From contig NC_060213.1 of NCBI RefSeq assembly GCF_021130785.1, positions 97,394,501 to 97,458,500 on the forward strand: DNA of 64,000 nucleotides, given 5' to 3'. The stretch comes from Homalodisca vitripennis. Lineage: Eukaryota; Arthropoda; Insecta; Hemiptera; Cicadellidae. Both the position numbers and the translations under genes were made by a program. The notes beneath the pieces were generated by a model, which saw nothing but the letters and a program-made list of their open reading frames with translations, was not told the origin of the DNA and did not search any database. Below are positions 27,801-40,239 of this stretch, one piece after another. How positions within the stretch are numbered: position 1 is the stretch's first letter; each line of letters opens with the position of its first letter.

Positions 27801-30800
27801 GCAAATGTTTTGATCATTTTGTAAACGGGGAATGTTTTATTTGATATTGCTGACAAACAGCATGGATGAATACTCTAGTTTAAAGATTTTGTCATCAAAT
27901 TTGTTTCCCAGCCATATAGAAATATATTTTAATTACTTTACTCAAGTTCTTTTTTTATAAACTGGTTTTAAAATTCAGAGAGCCAACTATAAAGAAAAAT
28001 ACCATTATATTCTTTCATGTCTGTCATTCTATATAAATAACAATACAAACAAGTTGGGAGGAAATATTCACCGCAATTAGTCAACATTCAAGAAAGAAAT
28101 GGTTCAACTATTTTCAAAAATTAATATCAAACACTCATAGGTAATGTTGAGAAAATCCCAATTTGAGACACTAAAATCTTGGATTCCACAATACAATCAG
28201 AAAAATATATAAACAAATACACAAAACTACAACTACAAGGCTATTCCAAATTTATCGAATATCTAAGTGATGAATGGAAAGTTTGGCATTCCGTGGACGA
28301 CCTTGTACATAAGCCCTGTGCCAAACACTGGCACATCAGCTCTGGCAGTCTGTCAAGTCTTTTGGCACCCGGCATCACCTATTATTACACAAAACCTTAC
28401 AAATATTAGCTCTGGAACGGAGATCAAAAAGTGAAAACTCAGAACTCACAGTTCAATGACTTAAGACTACCCCATGTCACGCACAGCAGCCTTGGTGTCT
28501 AACATAAGCAGTGTGTGGAGATGGAAGGAGCCAGCATCCTCCTTATCATCTCTACAACCCTACTGTTGATGATATGTATGACCACTTAAACATATATTGT
28601 AAATCTTCAAAAAAACGAATGGTAAAAATCAGAGCTAAACACATTAAATTCAGTATAGTATTGTACATATTTCGTTTTATTTTGTTTAAATGACTTTTAG
28701 AAAATATTTAGAGTTTAACTAAAAAATTAATCACATAAAAATGTATAATGTGTTAATAAAAAACAATGACACTGTTATTAAAAAAAATATCCGTAAAACC
28801 GGACGCTGTCAGTGTATGCATGGTTTATCAAAGTTTGGAAAACCAGGCATAGACACTAAGTCTACAAAAAAAACATAAAACATTAATCCTGACATGTTTA
28901 GTTCTAGCTAACTATCAAAAGAATAATGTGCTAATAGGGATAAAAACGGTTGACAAATTAACATAAAAAAGAAATTTATCAATCTATCAAACTACAACTG
29001 CATGATCAATTTTGTCAAAATAGATCTTTTTAATTTGATTGCAGATGTTCGTGCATACACATTAATCATACGTACAAACAGACAATTTCATGTACAGTGT
29101 GATTTTTCATCTTGGATGATCACAAAAACTGAAAGCTTCCATATTGATTGAAAACTCAACTAGACTTTTTAAATGATAATATTACTATCTTTGTCAATTA
29201 GTATGGGCTAATTGGTGATAAAAGACACTACATGTATTTCTAGTTGAGATTCTGTGTGATATAACTGTAAAGATTTAATAAGGTACACATAGTAATTAAA
29301 TAGACATAACTCTAAAATAACTAAGAGAGCTGTTGGATATATTGCCTAAGAGACTGGACATTGGATCTGAGTAAGCAATAGTGCAGGTTCAAATCCTGTC
29401 TGTGACCCTACTCTTTTATCAGAACTGTCAACCTTGTAATGTACAGACTCTCCGTTTTATGTTTGATAAGATTGCACACACTTACAACATGAGACCCACG
29501 AAGATGGGACAAAAAGGTTATTATGTTCAAAATCAACCAATAAAACATAATTTTGGACCTTGACCTCTCAGATTTTGATTATTATTTGTATTGAAGTTGT
29601 ACCTACCATAACTAGTTAAAAAGCAACATTTTACATTTTTCTGCCTTTTGGATTTTGATTGACAGTCTTTAAAAAAATCCACTAATTTTGCTAAATTTTC
29701 ATCATTCTATTCCATTCGTTCAATTTTTAGGATTCAGCCTGAACGTGTAATTGAAACGTACTCTTTTCAAAAATTGAAAACTGTTCTTCTGACCAAAAAG
29801 GCTATTTTTTAGATTTTCAAAGCTTGTAAGTCACTCAATAACCAAAGTAGAAAAACGTAAAATTTTGCATTTTGAATAGTCTTGGTAGGTACTACTTTCA
29901 TACAAACAATAAAAATCTCAGAGGTCAAGAATACCAAACCATGGTTGATACAACACGGCATGACCTTCTGAAGGCCTCTCTTTTCTTCACAAAATTTAAA
30001 AAATCAAAATCTACAGAGTTGCAATAATAAATGTATGTTGCAACCATCTGTCTACATGTATTTAATATGTAAATGCACAACTGAATGCTTGTTGTTAGTG
30101 CCATGTTCACTGAGAGTGTGAATGAAACAAATTTAACCAAATGACAACCAACATATTCATCTCAAAATGTAAACAGTTCTTATCTTGAAAATGTCATATT
30201 CTAAAAGGAGTTCCTTGAACTGTTTGATAACACTTCTATCACACCACTCTATTAGTGAAGTGACCTTCAGTACTGCACTCAATAAATCTTGCGATACTTG
30301 ATAACTTGTAGCCATGGTAGTTTCATCATTACAAAAAGCAATGTTGGTTGTTTTCTTTTTTTTTTAATTATTTAATGCAGAACCCATGCATGTTGTGTTC
30401 TAACATTTAAGTAGAGGGAGTGACAAACTCTCTGCACAAACTTTAGGATATTGTTCTAGGGACTAGGAAAAGCTAAAAAGTAAATGTAAGCAATGGTCTA
30501 TATATTGTCGTTTACTGTCTGACTGTATGTATTTTTTAGTTTTCATTTCAAACACCAGTAAAAATATGTGACTCAAATTTGGAAAAATTATTTTTCTTGC
30601 AGTCTCAAATCTAGAGAAAAATCAAAATTAAATTATAAAATTACATTTCAAGATTTAAAAATATTAATACCGTACAAACTAATAACATCACATAAATTTT
30701 TAAGGAATAATAAAGTTGCTCAACCTAATAACAAACATTGTAGAAGTAAGCTTTTAATTGTTGTAATGCACTGTAACGTTTTCATTGTTTACATATTAAT

Positions 30801-31143
30801 GACATAATTAACCATGCATTACAACCGTAAAGCATTAACAAAAGTCAAAAGATTTGATCTGAAAAAGAGCAAAACTGTTCATCAACTTATATTAAAATTA
30901 AAATTTCCTTTTGGCTTGAAACTTAGATAATTTATGAAAATTTGTATTTTTTTATATCTGTTGTGGAGTACTTGTTAATGGTTTATTTTTCAATTGGAGT
31001 TATTTTTCCTTATTGATTTGATAATTATATATTCTGAAATATTTATACATATTTTTTGTCCAAGGAAATATGGAAAGGTGTACAAAAATTCATTTAAGAG
31101 TTTAACCTAATTAGGTATTTTTATTTTTGTTTGAAGAGATATA

Positions 31144-31197
<54 letters not shown>

Positions 31198-34100
31198 TAG
31201 GTATAAAAATGAGGCTTGTTTTTCTTATGAACAAATACTTTTCGCAGGAACTGTACAATCCAGTGTCATTCTATAAACTTTTTTACAGTGACAAACTAAT
31301 TAGTGAAACTCTAATGTTTGGGATTGTTTTTACAAGGAAAACCACATTTTGACCTTAACAGTGATTGAGTGACCATCCTACTTAGGGGTTTGGTTATCCG
31401 ACTTTGAAATTAAACACTTATCTAACGGAAAAAACATATTTTTAATTTTAATACTTTGTATAGAAAGGAAAAGTATTAAATTTAATTTGTGCCTTTTTTG
31501 CAACGAATTAAACTTTAAAAAATTGAGTTTTTATGTGAGTTAGTGGAAGTCATGACGCCCAGCTTTCAGTGTGCTTCTCTCTGTGAAGGGGTGATTTCAG
31601 CTGCGAACTAATTTTAAGAAAATTGAATGTTTTCAATAGTTTACTCAGTTTAAATTAAGTATTCCCTCTTAAAAGTTATTAACATCCAAAACTGTCTCAA
31701 AAGGAAAGCCACAAGTTTTTAAGTTTTTATTGCCACTCTGATAATGTTGTAATGAATAGTTACTTGTATTGCCGTAACAAAAGTATTTTTAGAGCCTAAA
31801 TTTCAAGGACTGGGAAAGGCAACTCACTGGAAGAATAAACCTCATTTAAATTTATTTAGATGACCCTTTAGCTTTAGTTTTAGAAAGCTATGTGATGTAG
31901 TATCATATCTTAGACGATAAAAAGAAATTTTATTAAAACTTATTAGTAACAACTGAGTATTGTTCAAGTTAAACACAGGCTTTCTTAAATAATTTTTAAG
32001 GTCTTTGTGTTGTTAGTTAATTATTAAATTATGTCTAATGATATCTACTATTGCAATTTGGTAATGTGCTTAATGACTAATAAATCTTGAATTATTTTGA
32101 TCCTTACACTTATGACTTATGAAGAGGTACACCGGTTCAAAAATACCTCCCATAAAATATATCAAAAATACTTATCTAGATAATTTTGCACATTTATACA
32201 CAAATAAATGATATTGGTGAAATAGCAAGGCAAATAGCATTACGTTTAAAATAAGTGAATGAGTTCTAGTAGGCCTAATAATGAACCAGTTTTTCTACAG
32301 CAAATAAGAAAATTAAATATGATGCAATGAATTTTTTTTCATATGTTTAAACTAACTAATCATTGAATGATGATTATTATAGTTGATTTACAAACTGACT
32401 AACAAAGTCGATTATATCACATCAAACGCAAATTGTACATTAAAAAAACTGTATCTAACAAATATTTGTGTCTATTTTTATATTAGATGACCACTGAAAA
32501 TAAAAGTATTCATACAGGATTTTAAATGTCAGGTTTAAGGCAATTACAATTTCAGCAATAATGAAGTTGAGTTAGATTAGTCAAATAACTCAATACCAAA
32601 GCTTCCCTATAGAAGAAGAAACAACAACAATGAACACGTGAGTCAATGTTATCAAGGGAATGTGGGAAGGAGTTATCATTGTATCATTCAGCTGAGTCTA
32701 AAAATATAATAATTGCATTAACTATTTGTACTAAACCTTCATATTGCTTATTATTTATTTTTCCAACAAGTAAAAGTTATTTAAAGCCTAACAACTGTTT
32801 TATTGAAATTCCGTTTTAAAGTTTGCTGAAATCAGTCTTTACTGATTAAGTTACAATTTCATTTTATATTTCCAATTTGATTTATTTAATTTAAAGTAAA
32901 TACTTTCAATTCAAGTATTTTTTTCAATATTTATATTTAAAATAAAATACAAGTTACTTACTGTATCTGCTAAAACTCTCAGCCCTACTTTGCTCGCTGT
33001 ACAGACATGTTTTTCAACCAATTTCAAAATTTAACTTTCTTTTTATTCAGCTTTGTGCAAGACTAAATTGTATTAGCAGTAAAAATAGGTACCGTATCTG
33101 TGCCATAAAATATAAACCAATTCTAAAAATAACTTGTCTAAAACACTTTTTTCCAACCTTCTGTTGGATTCTTCTCATATTATATACAGGGTGATTCATG
33201 AAGTTCTCCCCCCACTTCTACAGCACATTGTACTAGTAAAAATAATGAAAAAATGTTATATAAACATAGGTCCGAAAACGCTTCGTTAGCGAGTTACAGC
33301 TAGCGAAAGATTTCGCCTGAATTCCTGGGTAAAGAGTAAAATAAAGCCATACTGAACTTTTGGAAAGGTTAATTAAGTAAGAAATATCGTGGATTCTTAT
33401 GTATTTTTACCTGCTAAAGCTAATAAAATAGGTTTCAGAACTGTACCTGTAGTAGTTTTTGAGGGATTCAGGGTTAAATGCAAAAAATTGGGGCACGAAA
33501 CAATGTTTTTTTAAGTTTGATGTACAATAACTTTGTTAAATTGGTAATAAATACATAAAATCAACAAACATTAATTGTAGAGAATTTAATTCTGAGAAAA
33601 TTGATATAATCAAAGTCTAAAATAAAACATAAATAAGTACCAAAAAATCGATTTTATTCAGTATAATACATTACTAGCTGTAAAGAAATACCGTACGGTA
33701 TTTAGTTCAAATAAAACAGAAACAAAATGTTTGTTCCTTAATGATGAGATAAATTGATAAAACAAGATTAACTGTTAAATAAATTTGTTTGTAAATAAAA
33801 ATATCATGTTTTATTACGTTGTATTTTATTTTTAAATAAAAATTTACATCAAATGTTTGAAAATAAATGAAGCAAACATTTTCCCATTATTGTTTACTAA
33901 TCATCGAAATGCAGTTTTTTGTTTTATTAATTTCTAAGTTGGTAACGCACGAATAACAGCTGATCAACAATGGTATTGTGTACTGTTACGTTAGAACTGT
34001 GTATAAGTGGTGTTTTGCAAGCTACAGCAGGAGATCGGTTTCTGTGAATCGTGTTATTAAATGCAATTTTTCTGTGAGCTATAATTCGATTGTTTATTCA

Positions 34101-37100
34101 GCGAAAAAATGCCTTACTTATTTACATCAGAGGAATACGCTGATATGGTTTTTATTTTTGGTTACTGTAATGGTAATGCTAGAGCTGCTGTAGAAGAATA
34201 TGAACTACGTTACCCTAATAGGAGGATTCCAGATACCAAAACAATTTCAGGAACTTTTCGTACTCTTCGGGAAACAGGATCACTACCAAGTACTAGAACC
34301 AATTATGAACGAGCTGTCCAACTTGATGATGATATTGTTATTAATGCTGTTCATCGCAGTCCAGGTGTAAGTACACGACGTATTTCTAGGCGGATAGGAG
34401 TTTCGCAGTCAACGGTGTGGAGGTCATATCGAAACAAATTTTATCCGTTTCATAAACAAAAGGTTCAACATCTACAGCTAGGGGATGGTCCGCTTCGCTT
34501 GGACTTTTGCAACTTTTTGAATATTAATAATCAACTCTACAAGCGTATTTTGTTTACGGATGAGGCACAATTCACTCGGGATGGTGTCAATAACTTGCAC
34601 AATGAACACTCATGGGCAGAAGAAAATCCACATGAGGTAGTGGAACAGAACTTTCAACACCGATTTAGCGTCAATGTCTGGTGTGGCCTTTTGCACAATC
34701 GGCTGATTGGACCTTTCATATTACCTGGACGCCTAAATGCTGAGTTCTATTTGCATTTCCTTCAAGAAGAGTTGCCGCAGCTGTTAGAGAATGTTCCTTT
34801 ACATCTCAGACAAAATTTGTACTTCCAGCATGACGGAGCACCTCCCCACTTTTCACGTGCCGTTTCTGCTTACTTAAATCATCAATTTCCTGGACACTGG
34901 ATTGGTCGTGGAGGGCCTCACCCTTGGCCACCAAGATCACCAGATCTATCTCAATTGGATTATTGCATCTGGGGATGGATGAAAGACATTGTATACAAGA
35001 CAAAAGTGAATTCTCGTGATGAATTAATTGCCCGTATTATGGATTCGGCTGTGCAGATACAGGGAAGTCCTGAAAAATTAAGAAACGCAATAAAAGCAAT
35101 ACACAAACGTGCTGCAAAATGTATTGATAATGATGGCCTCATTTTCGAACATCTATTATAAAAAGGTGCGTACGGTTGGCCCAACCTGATTAATTTTGCT
35201 TAAAACTAGTAATGTATTATACTGAATAAAATCGATTTTTTGGTACTTATTTATGTTTTATTTTAGACTTTGATTATATCAATTTTCTCAGAATTAAATT
35301 CTCTACAATTAATGTTTGTTGATTTTATGTATTTATTACCAATTTAACAAAGTTATTGTACATCAAACTTAAAAAAACATTGTTTCGTGCCCCAATTTTT
35401 TGCATTTAACCCTGAATCCCTCAAAAACTACTACAGGTACAGTTCTGAAATCTATTTTATTAGCTTTAGCAGGTAAAAATACATAAGAATCCACGATATT
35501 TCTTACTTAATTAACCTTTCCAAAAGTTCAGTATGGCTTTATTTTACTCTTTACCCAGGAATTCAGGCGAAATCTTTCGCTAGCTGTAACTCGCTAACGA
35601 AGCGTTTTCGGACCTATGTTTATATAACATTTTTTCATTACTTATACTAGTACAATGTGCTGTAGAAGTGGGGGGAGAACTTCATGAATCACCCTGTATA
35701 TTATCCAATTGATGTTTTTCAGAAATTACAAATTTACTCAGCATTACTATTAAAGTTAAAAATAAATAGATATACATTAAATAGTAAATAACAATATATG
35801 CTCATTTACAGCTGATTTATATACTGAAGTATACCAAGTTTCATTGCCAACAATAATTACATTATACATCATATTCATAAATAAATTCATATTCTCTACT
35901 GTATAAACTTTAGTTCACAACTTTATTATAAATTTTAATCTATTTTTGATTATTTCAGTACATGGCAAGTAAAAGGTTTGTGTATTATATAATTTAAAAC
36001 AATTAATTTTTTAACATACATATAATCGGACAACTCAGAATTTACACTGATATTTTTGACGTCTATCAGTACATATCTCACCTTTAGTCTGGAAACTTTT
36101 AGTGTAAAACATTTCCAAAAATTTACCAATGGAAATATTTTAAAGGGACCAAATTAATATTGTATATAATTATTATTCCTTCTTCGAATTTTTAAGGAAT
36201 AGATGTTAATGACTTAACAAAATTAAAAATTTACATAAGAATTTAAAGTCTATGTCGAAAGTTCCTTCTAACTTATCATACAACTATATGTAAAGAAGGA
36301 CTATGTTCCATGAGAAATTCAATATGACCCAACAATTAATTCAAAAATAATTTCCAAGAACATCAATGAGCCAGACCACATAATTAAACAGCTTAACTAA
36401 GATATTCAAGAGACTGTCATCACAGAACTTTTGGAGACAACATCACAAATGCAATTAATTAATAATAAAACCGGTTCCATAAAATCATTCCACAAAAAGT
36501 TTCATAAAACTGATTCCAAAAGAAAACAACATTATAAAGTAGGACTGTTTCATTTAACAAAAGATTTGAATTTTTTTCCAATAAATAATTTTCAAAATGA
36601 GATATGATCTACAATAAATAATTAAAATATGAAAAATCAATTTTTTTACTAAACAGTTTCAAGTTTGTGTCTCACATCATAAGCTGAATTTATCCATGGG
36701 ACAGGGAATATACAGGGTGTCAATTAAGTCTGGAACCTCTTTTTTAATTTTTGAACCATAATAGAAAGAAATACCAAAGTTCACACGTGCTTACTGGTGA
36801 TAGTAACGCACACATCTTCAACAAATTAGCCTGCTGTAGTGGAGGTACAGAGAATAATAAAACTAAAAACCACAATATTTAAGATATTGCATATTTTAAT
36901 TTATATGACTTCAACATTTTATTTTTGGTTATATGTATGTACTCATGAGCTTATTCAGTAACTTTGATGTTTTCATTTAAGTTGTAACATTACCTTTGGT
37001 TGTCATTTAGTGCAGTGTCTCCATAGTATTGAGACACGCAGAACACAAACTCTGGTAACAAAATGTAAAAACATGTTCTGGAAACTGTCACTGTCATTTT

Positions 37101-40100
37101 GAAACTTTTATATCACAGATTGAACTTTTTAAAACATATGTTTTAACTTATATAGTTATACACATTCTACAGTACATGTTGTTGAAAACAATAAAAATCA
37201 TATCATTCAGACAATAGTTATACTTGATAAAACTTTGTTAATGTTTACGAATAAGCCAAAATAGGCTGACGACCACTGAGATATTAAATGAACTCGCATT
37301 TAGGACTAAGAGACCCCTTCTTTAATATAAGAACGATAACACTATTACCTTCTATGCAAGGCTATTTTGACTTGTTAAATATGGCAGTGTCTAATTCGTT
37401 CTTTATGTAATTTTCAGTATAGTCATGAAATTGTTTGAACACAACTAAAATTTTGAAATGCTTTATAATATTATTGCGATCTCATTTATATTAATGCCTA
37501 TCACAACAGCTGAGATACTTTGTTGGTAGATGTAGACTTGTTGCTACCGAAGACAAAAGATCACCTTAAAGTATAATCTTTCAATACAAGCACCTAGCAT
37601 CATGTACAGTATTGAAACAATTACAATAATGAATAAACAGTTATTATCTGGTGTAGGAACTCCTGTTACCACATAGTCAGAACCCTTTGAATAGTTTGTA
37701 AAGATAAAATTAGGGAGAAGAAATAAAATAAGGAAACAACACTGCAGTTTGTATTTTTAACCCTTACAAAATCATTTATTAGTTATCATTTTGAGATTTC
37801 AGTTCTACAGGGAGATTTCCAGCTTATTCCCAGTCTTCCCGATTGGGTGGCCACTCTGTTTTTAGTGGCTGTTTTCGGACATCGATACTAACTTGGAAAA
37901 TACAACTTGAAAGAGCAAATAAGTATTGTAAACTCACATAACAATAACTTCCTACTACCTTGCAAGTTAAATTTTAATGGCGTGAGAAAGTAAACAATTT
38001 CCAGATAAACTTTACCCTAATTTTCTGGAACTGTAAATATATAATGTTAACTAACATAACCATAACTTTCACTAGTTTAATAATCAAATCTAACCTAACT
38101 ATAGTTTCCTATTACTTACCTGTTTAAAAACCACCAAGTAACTTCCAATAAAATATAATAAATTTCCTGATTTAATAACACGAGACTACGTTCTATCTTA
38201 AAAATACAATGAATAAATAAAAAATCAATAATTTATTTTCCTTAAAATCTTAAACTCCCATATTCAATGTTAAAACATATAATAATTTTTCAAACTCGCA
38301 GAACTAGTTGACTGTATTACAGTTAAACTCGTGGAAGTTAAGTAATGGATGTCATGATTATTCATAAAGCACAGTGGTACCCGAGATGACAATTGATATA
38401 CTACAGAACACTAAGATAAGCTATCGGGACATATAACATTGAAAAATACAGATAAGAGAAGCAAAGTACAAAAACACAACAACAAAATGACATTTCCATT
38501 TTCAAGGGTAAAGTACAATAAGCGGACCTGGGTTTTGGATCAATAGTAACAAATGATATTGTATAATAACACTTATCAATATAATGAACCAAAACTGATT
38601 AATTTAATTGGAACAATTAACATCATAAACACATCTTCATGGTAAACATAATATTTAATAACTGTTTTCAAATCTAAAAGTTAGCCCATATTTAACTGTA
38701 TAAAAATAACCAAAATTAATTTGGACGACAATAACCTTTGTTTTTCTTGGTTTAATAGGTTTGTTTTATTATTATAGTTTCTTTATTACTTAAGAGTGAT
38801 TTTCCCTATTATCTATCTTAATAAATTGTGTCTTGGATATTGTTCCATTATTATTAATGAGGCAATATCTTTGTGTATATTAAATCAATTTTTAAAATTT
38901 CAAACATATGAATTTTTAATCAGTATTTGAGATAATATCTATTGATTGTACTTTATTCAATATACCAAATACCGTTGATTATACCCAGCGATACAAAAAA
39001 ACCCATGTCCACTTATCATACTCTGTCCATTTTCAATAAAATAGGCTATTGCTATTTATGATGAGCATATCCTAAAACCATATTCTATTCTGTATGTACT
39101 ACAATTTTCTATAAATAGGCTATGCTGAATTTTGTGTAAATGTAATATTTCAATAACATGTGGGAATTTTTATGTAACGTTTTTGTTTGTGTAAAAGTGA
39201 CAATTTCATAAACAATATAAATGTATTATTTTTTCTTATATAGTTTAGTTTTAGCCTACATCTCTTTAACAAAACAAATGGTATATAACACTTCATATAG
39301 ACTATCAAATATAAATTAGGCCTGTATTTATTGTAGATTTTTTCAAAACAGGTTTGCAAATTCCATGAAAACAAAATAGTGTTTAAGAAATTCTAATAGA
39401 CGCTCGTAAGGTTGGCACCTAGACCTACATAACTCTTTGAACACCATAAAGCGTACAAATAAACTTTGGAAGCAAGAGAGATGACATTCACGCTCTTCCT
39501 AATTTACAATGTGCTAAGTCAACTAAGCATCTAGGAGTCATACTGGACAACCATATTTCCTGGGCAAATCATATTGACCAATTATGCAGCAAGCTGAGCA
39601 GCTCACTTTTTGTCTTGAGACGGATGTTGACTATAGCCTCACCTCAGGCAGCCAAGACTAGCTATCATGCACTCTTTGAGGGACACTTAAGGTATGGCAT
39701 CGTGCTTTGGGGAGCCTCGTCACACAGCCACCTTGAGCGAGTGCTGATAATGCAGAAGCAGGCTGTGAGGTTGCTGCATGGTCTAGAAAAAAGGGAAAGC
39801 TGCAGAGACACCTTCAAGGGTAACATATTAACTGTAGTGGGCATTTATCTATTGGAAACTATCTGCCTAGCTAATTCAAAAGGCCTTGTACGGAATGGAC
39901 ACTTCCATTCTTATGGTACTAGGCATGCAAATGACTTCAATCTGCTTGCTCACAGGACTGGAAGATTTGAAAAGAAGCCTACATACGCTGGTGCTAAATT
40001 TTACAATAGACTGCCTGCTGAAATCAAGACAACTGAATCAAGGAGTTTCAGAGCACATCTTCAGGATTGGCTTCTTCAAAGACCTTTTTACAGTATAGCA

Positions 40101-40203
40101 GAGTATATGGACTGGCCAAACAACTTTCCATGAAATATCTGTATTAAACTACCCAATTTGTATTGTATGACACCATTTTCAATTTTGATAATTGTAAAAT
40201 AAA

Positions 40204-40239
<36 letters not shown>

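Larger units (their letters stand above)
33187..35696 (+). mobile_element. Complete Tc1/mariner-superfamily transposon with ~490-bp TIRs
   Basis: The element is 2,510 bp, bounded by TA on both sides (33185-33186 and 35697-35698). It begins CAGGGTGATTCATGAAGTTC and ends with the reverse complement. The inverted repeats extend about 490 bp each (33187-33676 and 35206-35696) with only a few mismatches. They are far longer than the ~30 bp of classic mariner. Between them is one intact transposase. The near-identity of the arms plus the open frame indicate recent mobility, so this may be an autonomous copy. It lies in Dullard intron 1, antisense to the gene. Confidence 0.93.

Noticed and set aside
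31131..31352. 73-codon frame with a long YIYIYI stretch
   Set aside because: Produced by translating a TA microsatellite.
32955..33030. Short minus-strand exon-like piece with a GTAAGT donor ([15 protein letters not shown])
   Set aside because: No convincing acceptor or protein family, and it lies inside Dullard intron 1; a chance donor in AT-rich DNA is the simpler reading.
33978..34193. Frame overlapping the start of the mariner-type transposase
   Set aside because: No family resemblance; the transposase starts at 34109 in another frame with its conserved N-terminus.
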